7,162 nucleotides of DNA from Terriglobales bacterium (GCA_030150795.1 JASLFF010000053.1:1-7162); one strand, 5' to 3'. Shown: positions 1 to 6,119, numbered from the stretch's first letter. Notes: generated by a model from the sequence alone, not told the origin. Program-made: numbers and translations.

Positions 1-516
1 GTGCGCCAAAACGCTGCCGCGCAGCTTGTTCCTTTAGTCGATGGTGGCGGCCATGAGAATGGATTGCGGTCCGGCACGCTGAACGTTCCCGGAATCGTTG
101 GCTTTGGCAAGACCTGTGAGGTCGCGCAACAGGAATTGCAGGCAGAGAGCTGCCGCGTAGCCGACTTGCGTAACCGTCTCCGCGACCGCCTTCTCGCAGG
201 ACTCGAGCAAGTGACTATCAACGGCTCCATGGAACAGCGGCTGCCCGGCAACCTGAATATGAGTTTTCTGGAAGTAGAGGGCGAAACGCTCCTGACCGGC
301 CTGAACGACGTTGCGCTTTCTAGCGGATCGGCCTGCTCGTCGGGCAAAACTCACGCTTCATATGTCCTCAAGGCCCTTGGGCTGAGCGACGAAGCCGCCG
401 GCAGCGCCATCCGGTTTGGCATCGGACGCTTCAACACTGAAGCTGAAATTGATTACGTTGCCGGACGGATCATTGAGCTGGTAAAAAATCTCAGAGAAGT
501 ATCAGCCCTGAAGTAG
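1..516 (+). CDS. iscS: Cysteine desulfurase (IscS/NifS family), C-terminal part, 5' end cut by window
   Basis: A PLP enzyme that takes sulfur from L-cysteine, giving alanine and a protein-bound persulfide used for Fe-S clusters and tRNA thiolation in the cytoplasm. Only the last 171 codons are present, of about 380-400 usual for the family. The GTG at base 1 is an internal valine, because the frame opens directly in a conserved segment. Seen here: GGGHENGLRSGTLN (window residues 15-28), the segment after the PLP-binding lysine, which lies off the window. The active-site loop SSGSACSSG carries the catalytic Cys112 (TGC at 334-336). The C-terminal RFGIGRFNTEAEIDYV follows. The loop SSGSAC without a long insertion is typical of the group I (IscS/NifS) branch rather than SufS. 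The stop TAG at 514-516 is followed at once by a repeat element and the convergent galT. Family call is sure; the IscS versus NifS name is less so. Confidence 0.93.
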   Translation: MRQNAAAQLVPLVDGGGHENGLRSGTLNVPGIVGFGKTCEVAQQELQAESCRVADLRNRLRDRLLAGLEQVTINGSMEQRLPGNLNMSFLEVEGETLLTGLNDVALSSGSACSSGKTHASYVLKALGLSDEAAGSAIRFGIGRFNTEAEIDYVAGRIIELVKNLREVSALK

Positions 517-542
517 AATCTCCCGAAGCGCAGCGAGGGACC
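517..542 (+). repeat. Dispersed repeat, copy A
   Basis: The core TCCCGAAGCGCAGCGAGGGA lies at 521-540 and is followed by CC, then CTATAGCC. It begins one base after the iscS stop codon. The same core recurs at 6085-6103 (one base shorter) and inverted at 6213-6232, with a degenerate inverted copy at 650-672. The ends TCCC/GGGA can pair, but there is no T-run behind them, so it is not a textbook terminator. I believe similar short repeats are frequent between genes in Acidobacteriota; that is recall only. Confidence 0.75.
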
Positions 543-649
543 CCTATAGCCTTCAACGGACTTCTGGTTCTCCATGATGCCCAACAATCCTTTCGCATTC
601 GCGTTCATTTGCCGTGATGTGTGGCCGTGAGATCTCCATGAGAGTCACA

Positions 650-672
650 GGGTTCTCTCGCTTCGCTCGAGA
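650..672 (-). repeat. Dispersed repeat, degenerate inverted copy D
   Basis: Read on the minus strand this segment is TCTCGAGCGAAGCGAGAGA followed by ACCC. It matches copy B (TCCCGAGCGCAGCGAGGGA) at 16 of 19 core positions. It ends exactly at the base before the galT stop codon (673-675, minus strand). With copy A it brackets the iscS/galT convergent gap. A TCTCG/CGAGA stem with a 7-nt loop can form. The 107 bases between A and D (543-649) hold no credible gene or T-rich terminator. Confidence 0.55.
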
Positions 673-1698
673 CTACTGAAAGACCGTTTGCGGCTCTTCC
701 ACTTTCGCCTCTCTCAAAAACTTAGCTGCTTCTTCAGGCGGCGTGGGATTGATGTAGAAGCCAGTTCCCCACTCGAAGCCCGCCGTCTTCGCCAATTTCG
801 GAATAATTTCCAAATGCCAGTGATAGTAGTCATGAGTGTTTTCCTGGAGGGGCGAGCTATGGACCACCAGGTTATAGGCAGGATTATCCAGCACCCGCAC
901 CGCTTTGCTCAACACAGTGCGCAGCATTCGTGCCAGGTTCTCATACATGGTGGAAGGTGAGTTCTCAAAGGCCGATTCGTGCCTCTTGGGCAGAATCCAC
1001 GTTTCAAACGGAAACCGGGGCGCATAGGGACATAGCGTCACAAAGTCCTGGTTTTCCGCCGCAATGCGTACCTGCGCCTCTGTTTCCTGCCGGATAATGT
1101 CACAAAAAATGCAGCGCTCCTTGTTGGCAAAATAACGCTTTGCGCCTTCCAGTTCTTCAACCACCTGCTTGGGCAGGATAGGCAAAGCAATGATCTGCGA
1201 ATGCGGGTGCTCAAGTGACGCGCCTGCGCCTTCACCGTGATTTTTGAAAACCAGGATGTATTTGAATCGGCGGTCCTGCTTCAGGTCGAGGATTCTGTCA
1301 CGGAAGGCCCACAGCATATCTTCGATACGCTTCACCGGCATGGTGTTGAGTGTTTCCGCATGGTCAGGCGTTTCGATCACAACTTCATGGGCGCCCACGC
1401 CGTTCATCTTGTCAAACATTCCATCAGCCTGCCGGTCTAAGTCTCCTTCAATTCCCAATGCGGGAAATTTGTTGGGGACGACGCGCAGATTCCACCCGGT
1501 TGTGTCAGGATGAGCATTCTCGCCCGGACGGTAAGCCAATATCTCCGGCGGCGTTGTGCTTTCATTGCCAGGACAGAATGGGCAGAATCCGCCCTTCAGG
1601 ACAACGCGCTCGCGGGAAAAATCTCCGGGACGCTTGGAGCGGTCAGTGGAAATGATTACCCAGCGTCCGGTAACAGGGTCTTTTCTCAGCTCAGGCAC
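673..1698 (-). CDS. galT: Galactose-1-phosphate uridylyltransferase (GalT, HIT superfamily)
   Basis: This is the Leloir-pathway enzyme that moves UMP between UDP-glucose and galactose-1-phosphate through a uridylyl-histidine intermediate. The 341 aa are close to the family's usual length. Seen here: the N-terminal PELRKDPVTGRWVII signature; CPFC (Cys39, Cys42), a likely metal site; EGAGASLEHPHSQ with the HPH motif at 164-166, so His166 is the expected nucleophile; a second CIFC pair (Cys196, Cys199); and the C-terminal HIT-like YYHWHLEIIPKL (His293, His295). The motif reads HPHSQ where the E. coli enzyme has HPHGQ. GTG at 1696-1698 is chosen as start because the family begins at this point. 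GGAG lies only 2 nt upstream, and TAAGAT lies 6 nt upstream. No galK, galE or galM is visible in the window, so a related nucleotidyl-hexose transferase or phosphorylase (the ADP-glucose phosphorylase-like branch) is an alternative. Confidence 0.92.
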   Translation of the reverse strand: MPELRKDPVTGRWVIISTDRSKRPGDFSRERVVLKGGFCPFCPGNESTTPPEILAYRPGENAHPDTTGWNLRVVPNKFPALGIEGDLDRQADGMFDKMNGVGAHEVVIETPDHAETLNTMPVKRIEDMLWAFRDRILDLKQDRRFKYILVFKNHGEGAGASLEHPHSQIIALPILPKQVVEELEGAKRYFANKERCIFCDIIRQETEAQVRIAAENQDFVTLCPYAPRFPFETWILPKRHESAFENSPSTMYENLARMLRTVLSKAVRVLDNPAYNLVVHSSPLQENTHDYYHWHLEIIPKLAKTAGFEWGTGFYINPTPPEEAAKFLREAKVEEPQTVFQ

Positions 1699-1704
1699 AA
1701 CTCC

Positions 1705-1710
1705 ATCTTA
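1705..1710 (-). promoter_or_regulatory. Possible -10 box for galT (leaderless geometry)
   Basis: TAAGAT on the minus strand (4 of 6 to TATAAT) ends 6 nt before the galT GTG, which would place the transcription start at the start codon itself. No clear -35 was found. The GGAG at 1701-1704 offers a competing reading with a longer transcript, but it is only 2 nt from the GTG. Confidence 0.3.
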
Positions 1711-1769
1711 CAACCCTCGCGGTTTATCGCGAAGATTTGACCTGGCCGAGCTAGCCTGCCGCTGTCTTT

Positions 1770-1778
1770 TGCTACAAT
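1770..1778 (+). promoter_or_regulatory. Extended -10 promoter for cysS
   Basis: TGCTACAAT is an extended -10 (TGN followed by TACAAT, 5 of 6 to consensus). There is no good -35 at 16-18 bp; the only TTGACC (1737-1742) is 30 bp away, and the extended TG would compensate. TACAAT ends 6 nt before the TTG start, so the transcript would begin at or beside the start codon. No Shine-Dalgarno sequence lies before the TTG, which agrees with this. Confidence 0.5.
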
Positions 1779-1784
1779 TTCCGT

Positions 1785-3254
1785 TTGCCTCTTCGACTCT
1801 ACAACACGCTCTCCGGCAAGGTGGAAGAGTTCGCGCCTGCCGCGGACAACACCGTCCGCATGTATGCCTGCGGCCCCACCGTGTATGACTATGGCCATAT
1901 CGGCAACTTCCGCACATTTGTCGCCGTCGATATCTTGCGGCGCTTTCTGCGCCAGAGCGGCTTCAGGCTCCAGCACGTCATGAACATTACTGACGTGGAT
2001 GACAAAATCATCCGCAATGCTGCGCGAGACAAGAAGACAGTCCAGGAGTACACACGGAAATACGAAGAAGCGTTTCTTGAGGACATGGGGTCTCTCAATA
2101 TCGAGCGTCCGGAAAAATTGGTGCGCGCCACCGAGCATATTCAGGAGATGGCAGAATTCATCGCCAAACTGGAAAAGAAAGGAATCGCCTACCGGACGGA
2201 AGACGGCTCCTATTATTTCCGCATCACCAAATTCCCTGAATACGGCAAGCTTTCAAAGAAAGATTTCGCCGGGATGGAAATAGGCTCCCGCGTGGACGTT
2301 GACGAATATGAGAAAGACAACGCACGCGACTTCGCCTTGTGGAAAGCGCCGAAAGAAGGTGAGGCGTTCTGGGAGAGTCCGATCGGCCCCGGACGTCCAG
2401 GCTGGCACATCGAGTGCTCCGTAATGTCCATGAAATATCTGGGCGATAGTTTCGACCTGCATGCCGGCGGCGAAGACCTGACATTTCCCCACCATGAAAA
2501 TGAAATCGCGCAATCAGAATCGCTCACCGGCAAGATCTTTTCCCGCCACTGGATGCACGTACGCTTCCTGCTGGTGGAAGGCGAAAAGATGTCAAAAAGC
2601 CTGGGCAATTTTTATACATTGCGTGACCTGCTGGTAAAAGGCCATAAGCCTTCTTCCATTCGATTCCTGTTGACTTCAGTGCCTTACCGCAAGCAGTTGA
2701 ACTTTACATTCGCTGGGCTGGAGCAAGGCGCAAAGTCCGTAGAACGGCTGCGCACCTTTGATGCACGCATTCGAATGGCCCAGCTTCCTGCGGGGACCAA
2801 TCCCATAGCGCAGGAAGCAGCAGCCAAAGCCAAAAGCGAGATGCGCGCCGGCATGGAAGATGACCTCAACACCGCATATGCCTCAGCGGCAATCTTTGAC
2901 ATGGTGCGCGAAGCCAACATTCTGGCTGATCAAGGCGAGCTTCGCGAAAGCGATAAAGCTCCTCTGCTGGAAGCCTTGCAGCAGTTCGATGAAATTTTTG
3001 CGGTGTTGAAAGATGATGATGCCGGAAAGATGAAAGCCGCCATGGATTGGGCGCGCTCCCACGGTATTCTCGAAGCCTCTGAAGCCCCGGCAGATGCTAT
3101 CTCTGACGCAGATGTTAACCGCTTGATCGAGGAACGCAACGCCGCCAAGAAAGCCCGCGATTTCGCACGTTCAGATGCCATCCGCAAACAGCTCGCCGAT
3201 TCGGGAATTATCGTTGAGGATACGAAGGATGGAATACGGTGGAAGAGAAAGTGA
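1785..3254 (+). CDS. cysS: Cysteinyl-tRNA synthetase (CysRS)
   Basis: A class I aminoacyl-tRNA synthetase that charges tRNA-Cys with cysteine in the cytoplasm. The 489 aa are full length compared with about 460-490 in bacteria. Seen here: LRLYNTLSGKVEEF at the N-terminus; the class I HIGH-type motif as HIGN (38-41); expected zinc ligands Cys29, Cys211 (in GWHIECS), His236 and Glu240 (in FPHHENEIAQSE); and KMSKS at 268-272. The anticodon-binding part ends in the usual GIIVEDTKDGIRWKRK. The start is TTG at 1785. An in-frame TAG at 1752-1754 excludes a long extension. No ATG or GTG exists before Met26, and starting there would delete the first strand of the catalytic fold. The gene is divergent from galT and converges on the EamA transporter. 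The HIGN variant is, as I recall, common in CysRS of several phyla and does not suggest loss of function. Confidence 0.97.
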   Translation: MPLRLYNTLSGKVEEFAPAADNTVRMYACGPTVYDYGHIGNFRTFVAVDILRRFLRQSGFRLQHVMNITDVDDKIIRNAARDKKTVQEYTRKYEEAFLEDMGSLNIERPEKLVRATEHIQEMAEFIAKLEKKGIAYRTEDGSYYFRITKFPEYGKLSKKDFAGMEIGSRVDVDEYEKDNARDFALWKAPKEGEAFWESPIGPGRPGWHIECSVMSMKYLGDSFDLHAGGEDLTFPHHENEIAQSESLTGKIFSRHWMHVRFLLVEGEKMSKSLGNFYTLRDLLVKGHKPSSIRFLLTSVPYRKQLNFTFAGLEQGAKSVERLRTFDARIRMAQLPAGTNPIAQEAAAKAKSEMRAGMEDDLNTAYASAAIFDMVREANILADQGELRESDKAPLLEALQQFDEIFAVLKDDDAGKMKAAMDWARSHGILEASEAPADAISDADVNRLIEERNAAKKARDFARSDAIRKQLADSGIIVEDTKDGIRWKRK

Positions 3255-3257
3255 ATA

Positions 3258-3366
3258 GGATTTGGTAAATGGGTAATTTAGTAATTTGGTAATTGAACAC
3301 CGAAAAGACCATCGACAATCCAGCTTTTCAATTACCCAATTACCAAATCGCTCAATTACCAAATCC
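3258..3366. repeat. Inverted arrays of the octamer CAATTACC filling the cysS/transporter gap
   Basis: Two 40-nt arms (3258-3297 and 3327-3366) are inverted copies, matching at 34 of 40 positions, around a 29-nt spacer. Each arm is itself a tandem octamer array. The left arm, read on the plus strand, has GGTAAATG, GGTAATTT, AGTAATTT and GGTAATTG in strict 8-base register from 3264 to 3295. The right arm has CAATTACC, CAATTACC, AAATCGCT, CAATTACC and AAATCCCC from 3329 to 3368. The element starts 3 nt after the cysS stop and ends 2 nt before the transporter stop. Transcribed from either side it can fold into a long AT-rich hairpin, so a bidirectional terminator or 3'-end protector is possible. 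It lacks the GC-rich stem plus T-run of a standard terminator. Confidence 0.85.
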
Positions 3367-3368
3367 CC

Positions 3369-4337
3369 TCAGTCTCCCGCCACATTCACGGTCTTGGGAC
3401 AAGTCTCTTCGCTCACCGGAATATCAGCTGGTGCATGCTTCAACCTCGACGTATTTACCAGCGCCACTGACGCAATAATAATCGCCGTTCCCAACAGCAT
3501 GAACACATCTACTTGCTCGCGCAGAATAATCCAGCCAAGAAAGACCGCCACAATCGGATTGACGTAAGCGTACGTCGCCACCTTTGGCGTAGGAACATGC
3601 TCCAGCAGGTAAATATAAGCCGAGTAGCCAATCCATGACCCGAACACCACAAGATAAGCAATGCCGTTCAGCGCGGGCATTGTCCAATGGGTTCTCTGAA
3701 ATTGCCCGGTGATCAGCGCGATTATGGCATTCACAGCGCCGGCCAGCGTCATTTGCCACGCCGCGGAAGCAAATACATCCACCGTCAGGTTGAACCGATG
3801 GGAGAAAATCGATCCCAGCGCCCAGAAAAACGAGGCCCCAGCCAGAATCCCCGATCCTATAAGCTCCATGTGCCCTAAACGCGTACCAGCGGTGATGCGC
3901 GGCCACAGGAGCACCACCAGCCCCACAATCCCAATCGCCAACCCAATCAGCCCTTTGGTGGTCATACGGCCCGCGCGAAACACCCATGCTTCAATCATCA
4001 CCACCCAGATTGGCACCAGAGCCACAATCAGCGATGCCAGTCCGCTGGAAACATATACTTCTCCCCACAGCACGCCAATGTTGCCAATGGAGAGCAGCAG
4101 AACAGAGATCACCAGCAGCCGGCGCAGGTCAAGGCGCGTCAGGCTGATTTTCCTGCCCATGAGCGCGCAAGCCCCAAGCATGATGGGTCCTGCAAGCAGG
4201 TAACGCACCGCCCCTGCCACGTAGGGAGGCAGGTCGCGCACAATCACCCGCATGGCCAAATAGGTCGAGCCCCACAGGACATAGAGAAGCGCGAAAGCCA
4301 CAATGATCCGTGACCGGCTTTGCGGGGCTGCATTCAT
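3369..4337 (-). CDS. EamA/DMT-superfamily inner-membrane transporter (YedA/RhaT-like)
   Basis: A 322-aa polytopic membrane protein of the drug/metabolite transporter superfamily; such proteins usually export amino acids or other small metabolites. About ten hydrophobic segments are visible (near residues 10-30, 38-58, 73-94, 98-118, 127-145, then five more to about 294). They form two EamA repeats of roughly 130 residues. Family hallmarks are LLYVLWGSTYLAMR near the N-terminus and ATYAYVNPIVAVFLGWIILRE near the C-terminus. The last 28 or so residues are hydrophilic and lie after the final helix. The ATG at 4335-4337 fits the family start, with no strong Shine-Dalgarno sequence before it. It is divergent from the aminotransferase, and a link through amino-acid metabolism is only a guess. 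The substrate cannot be told from the sequence. Confidence 0.93.
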   Translation of the reverse strand: MNAAPQSRSRIIVAFALLYVLWGSTYLAMRVIVRDLPPYVAGAVRYLLAGPIMLGACALMGRKISLTRLDLRRLLVISVLLLSIGNIGVLWGEVYVSSGLASLIVALVPIWVVMIEAWVFRAGRMTTKGLIGLAIGIVGLVVLLWPRITAGTRLGHMELIGSGILAGASFFWALGSIFSHRFNLTVDVFASAAWQMTLAGAVNAIIALITGQFQRTHWTMPALNGIAYLVVFGSWIGYSAYIYLLEHVPTPKVATYAYVNPIVAVFLGWIILREQVDVFMLLGTAIIIASVALVNTSRLKHAPADIPVSEETCPKTVNVAGD

Positions 4338-4380
4338 GAGTTATCTATCATCTGACGTTCTTGCCAATCCTGTCGATGCG

Positions 4381-4457
4381 AAATAACTGGAAGGCGCGAA
4401 TCAAGCATGGAAATGCACTCTGGTAACCGTCAACCGCGCGTCATTTTCCAGTTGTTT
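4381..4457. repeat. Inverted repeat in the divergent promoter region (possible operator)
   Basis: AAATAACTGGAA at 4381-4392 and TTCCAGTTGTTT at 4446-4457 are inverted copies with 11 of 12 matches, 53 nt apart. A nested near-inverted pair lies inside: TGGAAATG at 4408-4415 and CATTTTCCA at 4442-4450. The right arm lies just upstream of the TATAAT box at 4464, where a regulator could block or help RNA polymerase. The spacing of 53 nt and the lack of a known regulator nearby leave this tentative. Confidence 0.35.
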
Positions 4458-4463
4458 TCGGGC

Positions 4464-4469
4464 TATAAT
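4464..4469 (+). promoter_or_regulatory. TATAAT -10 box upstream of small ORF and aminotransferase
   Basis: A perfect TATAAT hexamer in an otherwise GC-rich setting, the best -10 match I found in the window. The -35 region (4441-4447, TCATTTT) is weak. Transcription would start near 4476, giving a leader of roughly 248 nt before the aminotransferase ATG. That start would fall inside the purine-rich GAGGTGG (4471-4477) that precedes the small ORF. Either the small ORF is read from a near-leaderless message, or an upstream promoter supplies its ribosome-binding site. Confidence 0.5.
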
Positions 4470-4479
4470 AGAGGTGGAC

Positions 4480-4623
4480 ATGGCTTCACGCATCACATCC
4501 TGGTTTGCCACGCGCACTCCCAAGCGACCTCTCGCTTGCTGGGTGGACTTCCTCGTCTGCCCGCGCCGTTACCTTGCAGTGCTGCCCTCGCATGCCCGCG
4601 CCAATCTTTTCGCCGGCGACTAA
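4480..4623 (+). CDS. Possible 47-aa small protein or leader peptide
   Basis: ATG at 4480 to TAA at 4621-4623 encodes 47 residues: MASRITSWFATRTPKRPLAC, then a stretch beginning WVDFLVCPRRY and ending ANLFAGD. It is basic in its first two thirds and has two cysteines (20 and 27). I see no signal peptide or known domain. Support for translation: GAGGTGG at 4471-4477 just before the ATG, and third-position GC of 32 of 46 codons, which fits the genes around it. Against it: the other two forward frames are also open across this stretch, so openness proves little, and the TATAAT box may start transcription inside the ribosome-binding site. It lies 100 nt upstream of the aminotransferase, in the same direction, with no terminator between. 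It could be a leader peptide, a real small protein, or chance. I do not recognise it. Confidence 0.35.
   Translation: MASRITSWFATRTPKRPLACWVDFLVCPRRYLAVLPSHARANLFAGD
4521..4538 (+). other. Hairpin in the aminotransferase leader
   Basis: CAAGCGA (4521-4527) and TCGCTTG (4532-4538) form a perfect 7-bp stem around the tetraloop CCTC. CC at 4519-4520 can add two pairs with GG at 4541-4542 across a 2-nt bulge. It lies within the small ORF. No T-run follows, so it is not a terminator by itself; a role in attenuation is speculation. Confidence 0.35.
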
Positions 4624-4712
4624 TCTTCCCCTACGTCCTCACTCTTTCATCGGCCTGAACGCTGTTCAATCGCTCTGGGCCGAAGGCATCAACACGCAAC
4701 AATTTTTTGAAA

Positions 4713-4718
4713 AGAGGA
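4713..4718 (+). promoter_or_regulatory. Ribosome-binding site that sets the aminotransferase start
   Basis: AGAGGA lies 5 nt before the ATG at 4724. It abuts or overlaps the other in-frame ATG at 4718, so 4724 is the better start. It also argues against the in-frame ATG at 4505, whose extra 73 residues resemble nothing in the aminotransferase family. Confidence 0.7.
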
Positions 4719-4723
4719 TGAAC

Positions 4724-6076
4724 ATGGCAACTCAGACTATTTCCGCCGCCGGCCCCAAGATTCGCACCAAGCTGCCCGGCCCCAAGGCGCAGGCCGTCCT
4801 GCAGGGCGACGCGCAGTATATTTCTCCGTCGTATACCCGTTCCTATCCTCTGGTGGCCAAGCGCGGCCGTGGCGTGATTGTTGAGGACGTTGACGGCAAT
4901 GAATTTCTGGATTTCTCCGCCGGAATCGCCGTGGTTTCCACCGGACACTGCCATCCCAAAGTGGTGGCGGCGATCCAGAAGCAGGCCGCCGAACTGATCC
5001 ACATGTCCGGCACGGATTTTTACTACGAAAGCATGATCACCCTGGCACAACGCCTGAGCAAAGTTGCTCCTATGTCCGGCCCGATTCGCGCTTATTACGG
5101 CAACTCCGGCACTGAAGCCGTGGAAGCCGCCATGAAGCTGGCCCGCTACCACACCAAGCGCCAGGGCATCATCGCCTTTTACGGCGCGTTCCATGGACGC
5201 ACCATGGGAGCGCTCTCACTCACCGCTTCCAAAGCACAGCAGCGCCGCCGCTTTTTTCCCGTGGTTCCGGGCGTCGCGCACGTCCCGTATCCCAACGTCT
5301 ATCGCAAACCTGAAGGCATGACGGCGGAAGAGCACATTGCCGAGTGCGTCGGCTTCATCGAAGACCGCGTCTTCAAAACCATCATGCCGCCGGAAGAATG
5401 CGCAGCGATCTTCATTGAACCTATCCAGGGTGAAGGTGGGTACCTGCCGGCCCCAACAGAGTTTATGCGCGAACTGCGACGCATCTGCGATAAGCACGGC
5501 ATCCTGCTGGTGGCCGATGAAGTTCAGAGCGGCGCGGGACGCAGCGGCAAATGGTGGGCCATCCAGCACACCGGCGTTGAACCTGACATTATCACGATTG
5601 CCAAGGGCATTGCTTCCGGCATGCCGCTGGGCGTGATGCTTGCCCGCGCGGAACTGATGGACTGGGTCCCCGGCTCGCATGCTTCCACTTTTGGCGGCAA
5701 TCCCGTCTGCATAGAAGCTGCCATGGCGACGATGGACGTTCTGGAAAGCGAAGCGATCAAGAACGCGGAAGTTATCGGCGAGCACATGATGAAGCGCCTC
5801 AGCGGCTGGGTGAAAACTCATCCTATGGTTGGCGACGTACGCGGGCGCGGCCTGATGATCGGCGTGGAAATCGTGAAGGACAAAAAGACTAAAGCCATTG
5901 CTCATGACGAGCGCGATCGCATTGTCGAACTGGCGTTTGAGCGCGGCCTGCTGTTCCTGGGCGCCGGTGAAAACTCCATCCGCCTTGCGCCGCCTCTTGT
6001 TGTAACCCAGGAGCAAGCGGACATTGCGATGGATGTGCTGGAAGAGTGCATCGGGATAGTGGAGAAAGAGCAGTAG
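4724..6076 (+). CDS. Class III PLP-dependent aminotransferase (GabT/ornithine/acetylornithine type)
   Basis: A fold-type I PLP transaminase that moves an amino group, usually the omega-amino of GABA, ornithine or acetylornithine, to a keto acid. Length from ATG 4724 is 450 aa, normal for the class. Seen here: the N-terminal PGPKAQAVL segment; YGNSGTEAVE (125-134), the PLP phosphate-binding loop; GAFHGRT (154-160); EPIQGEGG (232-239); LLVADEVQSG with Asp265 contacting the PLP ring nitrogen; IAKGIASG with Lys294 as Schiff-base lysine (AAG at 5603-5605); STFGGNPV (321-328); and RLAPPL (420-425). The PGPKA start, PPEE and GKW features recall, from memory, the archaeal (Pyrococcus/Thermococcus) GabT-annotated group, some of whose members transaminate ornithine or leucine or racemise amino acids. 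Substrate is therefore open, and no arg or gab partner genes are visible. The gene has a long leader and is closed by the terminator at 6120. Confidence 0.93.
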   Translation: MATQTISAAGPKIRTKLPGPKAQAVLQGDAQYISPSYTRSYPLVAKRGRGVIVEDVDGNEFLDFSAGIAVVSTGHCHPKVVAAIQKQAAELIHMSGTDFYYESMITLAQRLSKVAPMSGPIRAYYGNSGTEAVEAAMKLARYHTKRQGIIAFYGAFHGRTMGALSLTASKAQQRRRFFPVVPGVAHVPYPNVYRKPEGMTAEEHIAECVGFIEDRVFKTIMPPEECAAIFIEPIQGEGGYLPAPTEFMRELRRICDKHGILLVADEVQSGAGRSGKWWAIQHTGVEPDIITIAKGIASGMPLGVMLARAELMDWVPGSHASTFGGNPVCIEAAMATMDVLESEAIKNAEVIGEHMMKRLSGWVKTHPMVGDVRGRGLMIGVEIVKDKKTKAIAHDERDRIVELAFERGLLFLGAGENSIRLAPPLVVTQEQADIAMDVLEECIGIVEKEQ

Positions 6077-6082
6077 TTTTAA

Positions 6083-6111
6083 AATCCCGAGCGCAGCGAG
6101 GGAGCCTATCG
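6083..6111 (+). repeat. Dispersed repeat, copy B (left arm of inverted pair)
   Basis: The core TCCCGAGCGCAGCGAGGGA at 6085-6103 differs from copy A by loss of one A. It starts 6 nt after the aminotransferase stop. With copy C (6204-6234) it forms an inverted pair that extends past the core into CTATCG (6106-6111) / CGATAG (6204-6209), giving arms of 29 and 31 nt around a 92-nt middle. Confidence 0.75.
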
Positions 6112-6119
6112 CAACGAAA

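Noticed and set aside
543..649. An 18-codon ATG frame in the iscS/galT gap (from 571)
   Set aside because: It has no ribosome-binding site and is too short to support as coding.
3258..3366. Possible CRISPR-like array
   Set aside because: The repeats are 8 bases long, directly adjacent and inverted between arms, with no unique spacers between units.
3424..3987. A 187-codon minus-strand frame inside the transporter gene
   Set aside because: It is an out-of-frame reading of the EamA transporter, whose membrane segments and motifs are in the other frame.
4407..4658. An 83-codon plus-strand frame in the leader region
   Set aside because: It runs across the TATAAT box and overlaps the better-supported 47-codon ORF. 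It has no ribosome-binding site I can see.
4657..4667. GAAC-GCT-GTTC palindrome as a LexA-type box
   Set aside because: The spacing is 3 rather than the 4 of the Gram-positive-type box, the site is inside a leader, and the downstream gene is not a repair gene.
4505..4723. N-terminal extension of the aminotransferase to ATG 4505
   Set aside because: The added 73 residues are unlike the family, and AGAGGA at 4713-4718 is well placed for ATG 4724.
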